The translations under genes and the position numbers were made by a program. Below are positions 35,433 through 43,486 of a stretch of 64,000 bases of DNA, piece by piece. A model generated the notes under the pieces. That model ran no database searches. It worked only from the letters and a program-made list of their open reading frames with translations, and was not told the DNA's origin. The stretch is from positions 106,854 to 170,853 of the forward strand of contig NZ_KB907254.1 in the NCBI RefSeq assembly GCF_000381905.1, written 5' to 3'. This DNA comes from Paenibacillus fonticola DSM 21315 (GTDB taxonomy: Bacteria > Bacillota > Bacilli > Paenibacillales > Paenibacillaceae). The stretch's first letter is position 1; each line of letters opens with the position of its first letter.

Positions 35433-35460
35433 ATTATACCTTTCCTGGTTGTAACAACAA
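35433..35460 (-). promoter_or_regulatory. Candidate promoter of the AAC(3)-family gene
   Basis: On the minus strand TTGTTG (35460-35455) and a perfect TATAAT (35438-35433) are 16 bases apart, about 43 bp before the start codon. Confidence 0.55.
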
Positions 35461-35615
35461 GTGTGGATTGGGACAGCAATCGGGGGAATTCGCACAATAT
35501 GCAGAACTTATCATAGAACAGCTGAAAAGAAACCGGATAGAAGCCAAGTACAGCCTCTCTTCTAAAAATCTTTTCTAGTGTTACGAGGGGAATATACTGC
35601 TAGCAAGTGAAATGA

Positions 35616-35644
35616 TTGCCATTTGTGAAACGATACTCTAAGAT
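35616..35644 (+). promoter_or_regulatory. Candidate promoter of the SLH gene
   Basis: TTGCCA (35616-35621) and TAAGAT (35639-35644) are 17 bases apart, about 55 bp before the GTG start. Confidence 0.4.
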
Positions 35645-35697
35645 GGTTGATATAGTCACAGAATATACATAATTTTTATGTAAAAGGAGGTATAATT

Positions 35698-37524
35698 GTG
35701 AGCAAAAAGCTTGTGGCCAAAGTCTTAACTACAACGGCCTTGCTCAGCACGTTAGCTGCACCCGCGTCCGCAACCAGCTTCATTATGGAAGTCGACGGTT
35801 CCTACGCGAGGGATGCTATTTTAAATTTGGCCGAGAGAGGAATTATTACCGGTGATGCGAATGGTAATTTTAATCCAACCTCACAAATCCAGAGGCAGGA
35901 TTTCGCGATTATTCTCGCCAAGGCGATGGGACTGGATGTAACCAGTGCGCCGGGAACCGCTACATTCAATGATGTTCCTGCGAGTCATTATTCTTTTGCA
36001 GCTGTAGAAGCCGCAGCTAAAGCCGGGCTTATTCATGGATACGGCAACTCTCAATTCGGGAATGGCGATAGTTTATCAAGACAGGATATGGCCGTTTTGT
36101 TCTGCCGGGCTCTCGGCATAGATGCCAGCGGCAAGGGGGCCAGTCTCACCTTCACCGATAGTAATTCGATTTCCGGCTATGCCAGGGATGCGGTAGCCGC
36201 AGCCGTCGAACTAGGATTAATCAAAGGTAATCCTGATGGCACCTTTAACCCGCTCCAAAGCGCTGACCGCCAATCTGCGGCCCTTGTAGCGAATAAATTC
36301 ATACAGCAATTAGAAGAGCGACGGAATTCCCAGCCGTCTCCAGCCACGCCTTCAGATGAGGTAACGCCTCCTTCAACTCCAACACCACCAACAACACCAG
36401 AGACCAATACACCAGCACCATTTATCAGCAGTACCGGCAGCGGCAGCAGTAGCGGCGGCTCAGGTTCTGGAAACAGCGGAAATGAAAGTGAACGGGATAC
36501 AATCGCCCCTAGCGTAAGCATCATATCCGAAACTCCTGTATACATAGGCAGCAATCTCATGGCAGCCAGCAGTGAGACCGGCTTTTTATACCTTGTTCCG
36601 GAAATATACGAACCGGTGAATCAAGCTGATCTGGAAGGTCTCGTCGCTGAGCAGATCGCCAGAAAGGAACGGATCGCTGCTGCAAACACCGAAACGCCAA
36701 TCGGCACGGCCGAACTGGAGGCAGGACTTTACCGCGTATTTGCCGTGGATCCAGCCGGCAATCTTTCCAGACCTAGCTCAGTCATTGAATTGAAACATCC
36801 TTTATCCTTGACCATGGCATCGGCTTTTGTACTCAACAGCAGTCGCGTTAATTACGATCCCATACTGATTTTTACAGACAGCTCTAAAATAAGTTCACCG
36901 GATCCATACTATTTCCGCAATGCCAGCAGCCTCCTCCAAGTTCAAAGGGGAGATCACGTGCTGGAATTAGCATACAATGATCAAACTCATCATTTCGAAA
37001 TACTTGAGGATAGTGAGACGGTCATCGGCTATCTCGAGATAACTTCGGAATCTGAGCTTATCGATGTCGAAGGAGCTGAAGGCGGATTGCAAGTTTCTCT
37101 TAAGGAGGGGGCCAACGAAGGCATTGCAGCTTCCTTAAAGCTGACTCTCTATGAAAATGATGCCGTAGTCGACAGTTCTCTCCTGACTGTCATCATGGAT
37201 ACAACAGCGCCGGCAGTCACGGACTCTGTATACAGTGCCGGGACAATTACAATAATCGCCGACGAACCGCTGGTTGGGTATGCTGACTTCCATATAGACA
37301 TTAAATACCAGTCGGCTGATGAAAGCAGCAGTGAGGATTTCGTTCTCGGTGAGCATTTCACTCTAAGCCTCGAGGATGGGATTTTGCTCATTACTTTAAA
37401 GGACGAAGCAGTGGCATCCCTGCAATTGCAGCCTGGCGATAAGTTTTTAATTACCTTAGAACGGATTGGGGACTACGCTTACAATATGATCAGCGAAGAA
37501 GAGATCCCTGTAATAATCCAGTAA
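35698..37524 (+). CDS. Secreted S-layer-homology (SLH) domain cell-surface protein
   Basis: This 608-residue protein has a signal peptide (VLTTTALLSTLAAPASA) and three SLH domains at about residues 34-78, 98-142 and 159-205. The recurrent pattern is AERGIITGDANGNFNP, RQDFAIILAKAMGL and equivalents. A Pro/Thr-rich then Ser/Gly-rich linker covers about 210-265. The remaining 340 residues are acidic and beta-rich, probably Ig-like or adhesin-like repeats, not assigned to a family. SLH triplets bind pyruvylated secondary wall polymer, so the protein is displayed on the surface. GTG 35698 follows AAGGAGG. It has its own promoter and terminator. Confidence 0.9.
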   Translation: MSKKLVAKVLTTTALLSTLAAPASATSFIMEVDGSYARDAILNLAERGIITGDANGNFNPTSQIQRQDFAIILAKAMGLDVTSAPGTATFNDVPASHYSFAAVEAAAKAGLIHGYGNSQFGNGDSLSRQDMAVLFCRALGIDASGKGASLTFTDSNSISGYARDAVAAAVELGLIKGNPDGTFNPLQSADRQSAALVANKFIQQLEERRNSQPSPATPSDEVTPPSTPTPPTTPETNTPAPFISSTGSGSSSGGSGSGNSGNESERDTIAPSVSIISETPVYIGSNLMAASSETGFLYLVPEIYEPVNQADLEGLVAEQIARKERIAAANTETPIGTAELEAGLYRVFAVDPAGNLSRPSSVIELKHPLSLTMASAFVLNSSRVNYDPILIFTDSSKISSPDPYYFRNASSLLQVQRGDHVLELAYNDQTHHFEILEDSETVIGYLEITSESELIDVEGAEGGLQVSLKEGANEGIAASLKLTLYENDAVVDSSLLTVIMDTTAPAVTDSVYSAGTITIIADEPLVGYADFHIDIKYQSADESSSEDFVLGEHFTLSLEDGILLITLKDEAVASLQLQPGDKFLITLERIGDYAYNMISEEEIPVIIQ

Positions 37525-37540
37525 TTGAGCAACAAAACAT

Positions 37541-37585
37541 AGAGGGGTTGGTTTCCGGTTGTATAACCGAGAGACCAGCCCCTCT
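37541..37585 (+). terminator. Terminator after the SLH gene
   Basis: AGAGGGGTTGGT (37541-37552) pairs with ACCAGCCCCTCT (37574-37585) and is followed by TTGTCT. It lies between convergent genes and could serve both. Confidence 0.75.
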
Positions 37586-37596
37586 TGTCTATTACA

Positions 37597-38478
37597 TTAC
37601 GCTAACAGGAAGCTAACGATTTCTTCATTTACCCGTTCAGGCTGTTCATGGTTAATTCCATGGCCTGTATCCGGAATGACCTTATACCGATATTTCCCTT
37701 CATCCAATATGCGAAGAAAATCCCGCTGCAAATCAATCCGGTGCTCAGCCACAAGAAAATACAGCTGGCTGCCCGCGGCGATCCCCGCCTCCGGATTGTA
37801 TTTCTCCACCTTATGTACAAACATCGCTTGCTGATTATGGGTTTTCATTAATAGAGCCAAATGATCACCTATTAATGGATATGTATCAAAAAGATCGGAA
37901 TTGGGCGAGCTGAGTTTTTTCAATATGCGCAGCAAATTTCGTTCGGTTGGAATGCATATTTCCGGAAACATCATTAACAGCGTCCGCATCATCGTTTTTA
38001 ATGGGTTGGTAACCATCCCGCCTTCCATACAAACGGCCTTATGTACTCTTGTACTATTCGAAGCTGTGTAATTGTACGCCATGTATGCCCCATTGGATAC
38101 ACCGGCAATATAAACGCGCTCGTATTGAAAATGATCGATAATCTGATTGATCCAGTCCACCTGAACAAAGCTGTTTTTCGTAAATTGCTCGTTAGGCGTA
38201 CTCTTGCCAGGACCCCCGAGAGTATCTACGGCGATGCAATAAAAATGGCGGGACAATTGTTCAATGTTCAGCACCCACATTACCGCCGAGTTATCGCCAA
38301 CCCCGTGAAACAGAAGCAGTGGCGGCCGGTCTGGGCTGCCTGCCGTGATGCAATGGGTTATGCCGTACTTGGTGGGGACGTCATGTTCCCTGAAGTCTAC
38401 CGGCCACATGTCTAACAGCCGCTGATAGGATGCCATGACCTTCTGCTTGGCACGCTCATTTTTATAAACCTTTACCAT
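37597..38478 (-). CDS. Alpha/beta hydrolase
   Basis: This 293-residue protein has the alpha/beta-hydrolase fold: oxyanion region LLLFHGVGDNS, nucleophile elbow GVSNGAYMA (Ser in GxSxG) and a C-terminal catalytic His in PDTGHGINHEQPE. The acid is probably the Asp/Glu near VAEHRID. No signal peptide is visible, so it is cytoplasmic. Substrate unknown; the best comparison is with general esterase/lipase-like carboxyl hydrolases. AGGAGG precedes the ATG. A TATAGTTG palindrome (38621-38637) lies about 145 bp upstream and may be an operator. Confidence 0.85.
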   Translation of the reverse strand: MVKVYKNERAKQKVMASYQRLLDMWPVDFREHDVPTKYGITHCITAGSPDRPPLLLFHGVGDNSAVMWVLNIEQLSRHFYCIAVDTLGGPGKSTPNEQFTKNSFVQVDWINQIIDHFQYERVYIAGVSNGAYMAYNYTASNSTRVHKAVCMEGGMVTNPLKTMMRTLLMMFPEICIPTERNLLRILKKLSSPNSDLFDTYPLIGDHLALLMKTHNQQAMFVHKVEKYNPEAGIAAGSQLYFLVAEHRIDLQRDFLRILDEGKYRYKVIPDTGHGINHEQPERVNEEIVSFLLA

Positions 38479-38823
38479 TTCAAAAAACCTCCTGCTCTAC
38501 TTTACTATGAAAAAAAAGAAAGCGCTCTCGCATCTGTGTACAAACATAGATGTAGGGCGCATGTAGTAAGCCGTATTGCTTTAGGGTATTATAACCTATC
38601 AACCCTAATACTACCATAACTATAGTTGGCAACTATAAACTTCGCATGCCGGACCGGATCCGGTCTGAACGTATAAATAGGCCTTGATGTCCCCGCTTCG
38701 CCTCACCATAATCGGAGAAGATTCCGGAGGAGAAGCGGAATCAGGACAAAAAATGGACCGATTGATGTAATTGCCCTAGCACAAGAATGTACATAAGGAT
38801 AAACGCAATGTTTCCAAATGAAC
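38479..38823. other. 345-bp gap with two palindromes
   Basis: The stretch between the hydrolase and the ASCH gene contains TATAGTTG-G-CAACTATA (38621-38637) and the 14-bp perfect palindrome GACCGGATCCGGTC (38652-38665). A TATAAT-like element (about 38588-38593, minus strand) could serve the hydrolase gene. An 88-codon frame (38703-38969) overlaps the ASCH gene and is not supported. Confidence 0.5.
38621..38637. promoter_or_regulatory. 8-1-8 palindrome, candidate operator
   Basis: TATAGTTG-G-CAACTATA is a perfect inverted repeat about 145 bp upstream of the alpha/beta-hydrolase gene. The dimer-site size fits a small regulator, but no adjacent regulator gene is present. Confidence 0.45.
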
Positions 38824-39174
38824 TTATTTCTGTATAGGGTTGAATTCGTGAACCCAGACCCGCATTGTTGGCACCCAACGCATACCCGGGTGAAACGAAA
38901 GGATGGACTGCTTGTACTCATCAAGGCTTGCATAGCCTTCTTGCACAGCCTGTTCTTCGGACAAATCACCGAGGGCTTGGGAATATACTTGCTCCACTAC
39001 AAAATCCCGGCCCTTCAGCGTCATAATTTCACCCACATCCGCATAACGGCCGTTGCGGCGGGCAGCTGTTTTTCGCCCTGCCAATACCTTCTCCACATCG
39101 GCCGGCAAGGTGACCAGGCGTTCAATAGAACAAGTCTTAGGCGGCAAGGCATCGTGTTCCGCATGATTCAGCAT
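38824..39174 (-). CDS. ASCH-domain protein
   Basis: This 116-residue protein matches the ASCH/PUA-like fold: KVLAGRKTAARRNGRYADVGEIMTL is split around the binding groove, followed by EQVYSQALGDLSEEQAVQEGYASLDEY. ASCH proteins bind RNA or nucleosides, and some hydrolyse N4-acetylcytidine, but a role cannot be set here. GAGGAGGG precedes the ATG. It is monocistronic between convergent and divergent neighbours. Confidence 0.78.
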   Translation of the reverse strand: MLNHAEHDALPPKTCSIERLVTLPADVEKVLAGRKTAARRNGRYADVGEIMTLKGRDFVVEQVYSQALGDLSEEQAVQEGYASLDEYKQSILSFHPGMRWVPTMRVWVHEFNPIQK

Positions 39175-39402
39175 AGTGTTACCCTCCTCATCAATTCTTC
39201 AACTTAACTTTATCACAATTGTAAATTTACCGTACAGCAAGCACTCCATTTTCCCTTCTGGTACAACAACGTATGCGGAAAATACGCGCAATGTTCAGGT
39301 GACATGTGTTGTGCATGTAATTTGCATTTGCTCTATGCACCAATACCCTTATAATGGAAGTTAATGTGATTTATCGATGGAATAGATTAGGTGGGAGTAA
39401 AC

Positions 39403-40098
39403 ATGACCGAGATCTACGGTGTGCAGTTAGAACCGAATATTGCCTCGCTCTCCATTTGGAGACTCATAAATGTACTCCCCATGGAGAGACAGGAACGAAT
39501 TTATAGATTTATACATAAAGAAGATGCGCTTAGAACTTTAACAGCCGATATTCTCTCCAGGCTGATCATCTGCAGCAAGATGAACATGAAGAACAGGGAT
39601 ATACACCTGATTCAAAATGCGTACGGCAAGCCGTCGTTGAGGGAAGACTACAAGCTGCACTTTAACAACTCCCACTCGGGCAAATGGGTAGTTTGCGCCA
39701 TAGACGATGCACCTGTCGGTATCGATGTAGAAGAGATAAAGGAGATGGATTTAATCATCGCCGAACGATTTTTCTCCAAGCAGGAGTGCCTTGATCTTTA
39801 TAGCAGGCAGGGTGAGGCCAAATTAAGTTTCTTTTTCGATTTATGGACGTTAAAAGAGAGCTATATTAAAGCAGCGGGCATGGGGCTTTCCCTGCCGCTC
39901 GATTCCTTCACCATCCGTATCGATCACGAGCGGATTGAGCTGAGTACTTGCAACGAACTCAATCGCTGCTCATTCAAGCAATATAACATTGATCCCGCAT
40001 ACAAACTGTCCGTATGCGCAATGCATGACCGTTTTCCTGATCATATCCGCATGCTGAGCATGGAGGAGCTGTACGAACAATTTATGGCTTATATATGA
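39403..40098 (+). CDS. 4'-phosphopantetheinyl transferase, Sfp type
   Basis: This 231-residue enzyme transfers phosphopantetheine from coenzyme A to carrier domains of non-ribosomal peptide or polyketide synthases or fatty-acid carrier protein. The magnesium site GIDVEEI (Asp108, Glu110) and the second motif WTLKESYIKAAG (Glu152, Lys156) are intact. Length is as in Sfp. ATG 39403 follows AGGTGGGAG; the longest frame begins at a GTG inside that site. No synthase genes are nearby, so it probably serves clusters elsewhere. Confidence 0.9.
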   Translation: MTEIYGVQLEPNIASLSIWRLINVLPMERQERIYRFIHKEDALRTLTADILSRLIICSKMNMKNRDIHLIQNAYGKPSLREDYKLHFNNSHSGKWVVCAIDDAPVGIDVEEIKEMDLIIAERFFSKQECLDLYSRQGEAKLSFFFDLWTLKESYIKAAGMGLSLPLDSFTIRIDHERIELSTCNELNRCSFKQYNIDPAYKLSVCAMHDRFPDHIRMLSMEELYEQFMAYI

Positions 40099-40148
40099 GG
40101 ATGATATTGAGAGGATTGTATTGTTTCATATAACTCATAAACTCTCTC

Positions 40149-40210
40149 TTGCAAATAGATGACATGTCATTTATTATAGGATCAACACATTAAATGACAC
40201 ATCATCTATT
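40149..40210 (+). promoter_or_regulatory. Promoter with large inverted-repeat operator before the MBL-MarR operon
   Basis: TTGCAA (40149-40154) and TATTAT (40172-40177) are 17 bases apart. Two 20-bp arms (40154-40173 and 40191-40210), inverted and matching at 18 of 20 positions, overlap and flank this promoter. The left arm contains the perfect palindrome ATGACATGTCAT (40159-40170) and the right arm a near copy. The layout fits two operator sites for the downstream MarR regulator. Confidence 0.72.
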
Positions 40211-40224
40211 AGGAGGAGATTCAT

Positions 40225-41031
40225 ATAACAACCATTCACATTTGGCATACGGGCGAGGTTTATATTGATCGGGCACTTGCCTACCAAGAGAAGACCGTGC
40301 ACCCCGCTCCACACACTGGAATTTTCCGTCCAAGCTCGAAGAAGAGCTGGTTTCCCGTGTCCGCTTATTTTATAAACCACCCTAAAGGAAAAATTCTTGT
40401 AGACACAGGATGGAGCGAAGCGATTCGCAGCAATCCCCGAGGACACTTGGGCTTAGTCGCCAACGCTCTATTCAAAGGGAAACTGCCGCCTGGGCAATCT
40501 GTACGGGAGCATTTAAAGACAGTAGGGCTAACGGATACCGATCTCGACTTTGTACTCTTGAGCCATCTTCATTTAGATCATGTCAGTGGAGTTGAACATG
40601 TTCGTCATGCCAAGACGATATTAACGAGCAAGCCGGAGTGGGATGCGGCCAATAAAGACCTCGGTTATATTCGTTCGATGTGGCGGGGATTGCCTATTCA
40701 AACATTCGAGCTGGAAGTGATCCCCTTCGGCCCTTATAATAAAGGTATCGATTTATTTAAGGACGGCTCATTCTATTTAGTGCATACTCCCGGCCACAGC
40801 AAAGGCCAATTTACAGTCATGGTACAGACGAGTAAAGGATGGGTGTTACTGATTAGCGATGTGGGCTATTCAAGACGTTCCTGGACGCAGTTCGTATTAC
40901 CGGGCGCCATAACAAATAAGGAAGAGGCGATCCAATCCCTTCGTTGGGTACAAGAGTTCTCGTTAAGAGACGATTGCAGGCGGATTATCGCTAATCATGA
41001 TCCTGAGGTTACGCCGCAAATACTTACGTAA
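40225..41031 (+). CDS. MBL-fold metallo-hydrolase, apparently starting with ATA
   Basis: This 268-residue metallo-beta-lactamase-fold enzyme has the zinc motif HLHLDH (His114, His116, Asp118, His119). HTPGHSKGQ, LISDVGYS and NHDPE supply the remaining ligands. It resembles lactonase-type (AiiA/AttM-like) hydrolases, so a lactone substrate is possible but unproven. Coding similarity begins upstream of the first conventional start (GTG 40297). The frame is open back to ATA 40225, which lies 8 bases after a perfect AGGAGG (40211-40216). I infer initiation at ATA, or a single-base change of an original ATG. The MarR gene follows after 18 bp. Confidence 0.82.
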   Translation: MTTIHIWHTGEVYIDRALAYQEKTVHPAPHTGIFRPSSKKSWFPVSAYFINHPKGKILVDTGWSEAIRSNPRGHLGLVANALFKGKLPPGQSVREHLKTVGLTDTDLDFVLLSHLHLDHVSGVEHVRHAKTILTSKPEWDAANKDLGYIRSMWRGLPIQTFELEVIPFGPYNKGIDLFKDGSFYLVHTPGHSKGQFTVMVQTSKGWVLLISDVGYSRRSWTQFVLPGAITNKEEAIQSLRWVQEFSLRDDCRRIIANHDPEVTPQILT

Positions 41032-41049
41032 TTATTTGGAGGTTTTTCT

Positions 41050-41538
41050 ATGCCACCACTATCTCGCTTCGAGGCCGAGCGGTTCCGCTATTATATTTTG
41101 GCCGCCCAAAGATTAGGAAGCCGACAGCTCAATGAGTATATGAAAAAAATCAATTTAACCGCTTCTCAATCCGAGGTTATCCAAGTACTGAAGCAATGGG
41201 GGCCTGTAAATCTGAAAGATCTCGGCTCATTGCTTGTCTGTGAAACGGGGAGCCCTTCCAGGTTAATTGATAGAATGGTGGAAGATGGACTGGTACATAA
41301 AATTAGCGATCCCAAAGACGCCAGATACGTGTTATTACAACTAACTGACCTCGGCAGGGAAAAGTACGAGAAAATAGTACATTTTGAAAACACGCTGCAC
41401 GAGGATCTAGGTAAATTGTTCTCTGATGAGGAGTTATCCGCCGTAAGCGTCACACTTGAGAAATTGTTGTCCCATTTTCCCATCGCCGCAACTCTGCAAA
41501 ATCGCAAGCTAATGAAGTCCCCTGAAGAGAAAAGCTAA
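41050..41538 (+). CDS. MarR-family transcriptional regulator
   Basis: This 162-residue winged-helix protein has the MarR core: TASQSEVIQVLKQWGPVNLKDLG, the recognition region ETGSPSRLIDRMVEDGLV and the wing SDPKDARYVLLQLTDLG. It is co-transcribed with the MBL hydrolase. A palindromic operator lies over their promoter, so it probably represses both genes until a substrate-like ligand (perhaps a lactone or an electrophile) binds. GGAGG precedes the ATG. A weak hairpin (41551-41582) follows without a T-run. Confidence 0.88.
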   Translation: MPPLSRFEAERFRYYILAAQRLGSRQLNEYMKKINLTASQSEVIQVLKQWGPVNLKDLGSLLVCETGSPSRLIDRMVEDGLVHKISDPKDARYVLLQLTDLGREKYEKIVHFENTLHEDLGKLFSDEELSAVSVTLEKLLSHFPIAATLQNRKLMKSPEEKS

Positions 41539-41667
41539 AGTAAAACGCGAGGGAGTATCCCCTATAACACGAGAATACTCCCTAGAAGTTAGGATATTGT
41601 TCTTTCAATTAGATGGTTGCCTATATGCCTGTGTACTTGACTGTAGGCTTGCCACCGAGCCCGTGCC

Positions 41668-43338
41668 CTAGGCCCATCTGCGATTCTTCACCGCTCTACA
41701 GCATACGGGAAAAATCAATGAGAGCGCCAGCGCAGCCACAGTGAATAATATGCCTGCCACGTCCAGTGTCATCATCATATATACGAGGTACAGAATTGGT
41801 GTAAACAGAATAAGACCCGGGATAGCAAATAGAGCGGACACCCATGTCCAGGCCCCCTGCTCCATTCGAAAGGAGAGGTTTAAGCCAACTAAGCTGAATA
41901 GCAGCGGCCAGATAAATAAATAGCCTCCGCCCGGTAAATACAACGTTGTCAGTACGCATAACAAGAACCACAATAGCAGTGTGCCCGCCCAAAGATTCTC
42001 TGCGCGAATATATCGTGAAATCCAGCGGACCAACAGCAGATTCATCACAACAGTAAACACCAGTAGGCCGATAAAATAGTAAATGCTGATGCCAGGATCG
42101 GTAACCGTCGCTTCATATTGATCCGCCGGCATGTTAGAACGCAACAGGCTCCACGCCAAAGTAATCACTCCACCTGCGGCTGCCAAGCTGAGTAGAGTAA
42201 TCATAAAGCCTCCAACAAGCCCTTTAAAATTAATCCTCCTATGGTACATCCCATACCAGAGTGTTACCGTAAATAATATTCCCGCAAATATCATGAGCCC
42301 AATTCCCCAGGATTCGGGATAGCTTACCATCTTCCAGCCAAACACGTTAAAATACACCCGATTCTCCTGTTGCATTTCCGGCTGATTCAAATCAAGATCG
42401 CCAAAATGCCGCGTCAAGCTCAGCATATACTCTCCATGGTGCTGCAAGCTGGCCAGGTCTAAATTTTCCGGGGTATCGAGCATTGTGTGGTAAGAATTCA
42501 ACCCCATGCCAAAGGCAAAATTCAGCCCGGCTAATCCCCCGGCCCGGAACATCGTTAGATCGGTATCGTTAGGCATCAGTTTATATACGTTATATACGAG
42601 CGAATATGCGATCGGCTGAGGAGCAGCTTTGATGAACTCCTTAACGATCCAACCATTCTGGTCGCTGGTCTCGAACATAAATGACGGACCCTTGTTCCCC
42701 CGGGCCTCAAAATTGAATACCAATCCAACCTCTTTAGCCCACGGATGCTCATTCATGAACTCCCGTGCGCCTAGCATACCCAATTCTTCTCCGTCGGTCA
42801 TGAGCACAATCAGATCATTTCTCAGCGGCCCAGATCCTTGTAAGGCTCGGACTGTCTCCAGCATTGCTGCAATCGCTGCCCCATCATCTGCGGCACCCGG
42901 CGCAGTAGGAACAGAATCATAGTGCGCGGCAATCATCAATGCCTTACTGTTATCCGTGCCCGGAATCCGTACCATGATATTCTCCAGCGTCCAGGATTGA
43001 TCATGCCGGTCCAAGGCCACGATCTCCTGAATTTCGGGATGAAGCCCAAGCCCCTTCAGCTCCGCCATAAGATAATCCCTGACCTCGGCATGAGCAGGTG
43101 ATCCTACGGGATGAGGCTCTTTTGCAATTACTTTTACCTTCTCCATCGCACGTGCAGCGGAGAATTCCGTGAGAGGCGCATCCGGCCCAACCGCCTGCGG
43201 CGCTTGGATCTGCAGTATGCCGACCAGGATGGCGCCGATGAGTAGTAATGGTATTCCTATTCCTTTGATCCACTTAGCAAGCTTTGAGCCTGTTTGATAC
43301 CCCGTCCTGATGGATGGGGATGAATAATATGAAGCCAC
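41668..43338 (-). CDS. Membrane-anchored M28-family zinc aminopeptidase-like protein
   Basis: This 556-residue protein has an N-terminal membrane helix (IPLLLIGAILVGIL, about residues 29-42), an extracytoplasmic M28 peptidase domain and about six C-terminal helices (from about residue 340). Zinc ligands are visible in IAAHYDSV, AADDGAA, MTDGEELGMLG and NSYHTMLDTPEN. The layout (peptidase plus polytopic tail) resembles the Fxna/ER-aminopeptidase-like branch found also in Bacillales. GTG 43338 has AGGAGGGG before it. Likely a surface exopeptidase; the substrate is unknown. Confidence 0.87.
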   Translation of the reverse strand: MASYYSSPSIRTGYQTGSKLAKWIKGIGIPLLLIGAILVGILQIQAPQAVGPDAPLTEFSAARAMEKVKVIAKEPHPVGSPAHAEVRDYLMAELKGLGLHPEIQEIVALDRHDQSWTLENIMVRIPGTDNSKALMIAAHYDSVPTAPGAADDGAAIAAMLETVRALQGSGPLRNDLIVLMTDGEELGMLGAREFMNEHPWAKEVGLVFNFEARGNKGPSFMFETSDQNGWIVKEFIKAAPQPIAYSLVYNVYKLMPNDTDLTMFRAGGLAGLNFAFGMGLNSYHTMLDTPENLDLASLQHHGEYMLSLTRHFGDLDLNQPEMQQENRVYFNVFGWKMVSYPESWGIGLMIFAGILFTVTLWYGMYHRRINFKGLVGGFMITLLSLAAAGGVITLAWSLLRSNMPADQYEATVTDPGISIYYFIGLLVFTVVMNLLLVRWISRYIRAENLWAGTLLLWFLLCVLTTLYLPGGGYLFIWPLLFSLVGLNLSFRMEQGAWTWVSALFAIPGLILFTPILYLVYMMMTLDVAGILFTVAALALSLIFPVCCRAVKNRRWA

Positions 43339-43486
43339 AATACCCCTCCTGATTTTTCAACTTGAGGAAATCTTGTATCCCTCTCATCATAATGGTGAAA
43401 AATCAACTTGCCAAGTGAGGAATTTAACTGCGACGCTCTCAGAGCCTTCCACGTTCATTAACCATTCTCGTCCCGTTTCTACGTTT

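Larger units (their letters stand above)
35391..35697. other. 307-bp divergent control region (AAC(3)-family gene / SLH gene)
   Basis: Besides the two promoters listed separately, the region is AT-rich and shows no open frame of interest, repeat or terminator. Confidence 0.6.

Noticed and set aside
38703..38969. 88-codon minus-strand frame overlapping the ASCH gene
   Set aside because: It overlaps the ASCH gene, which has a good Shine-Dalgarno and family motifs, on the same strand in another frame.
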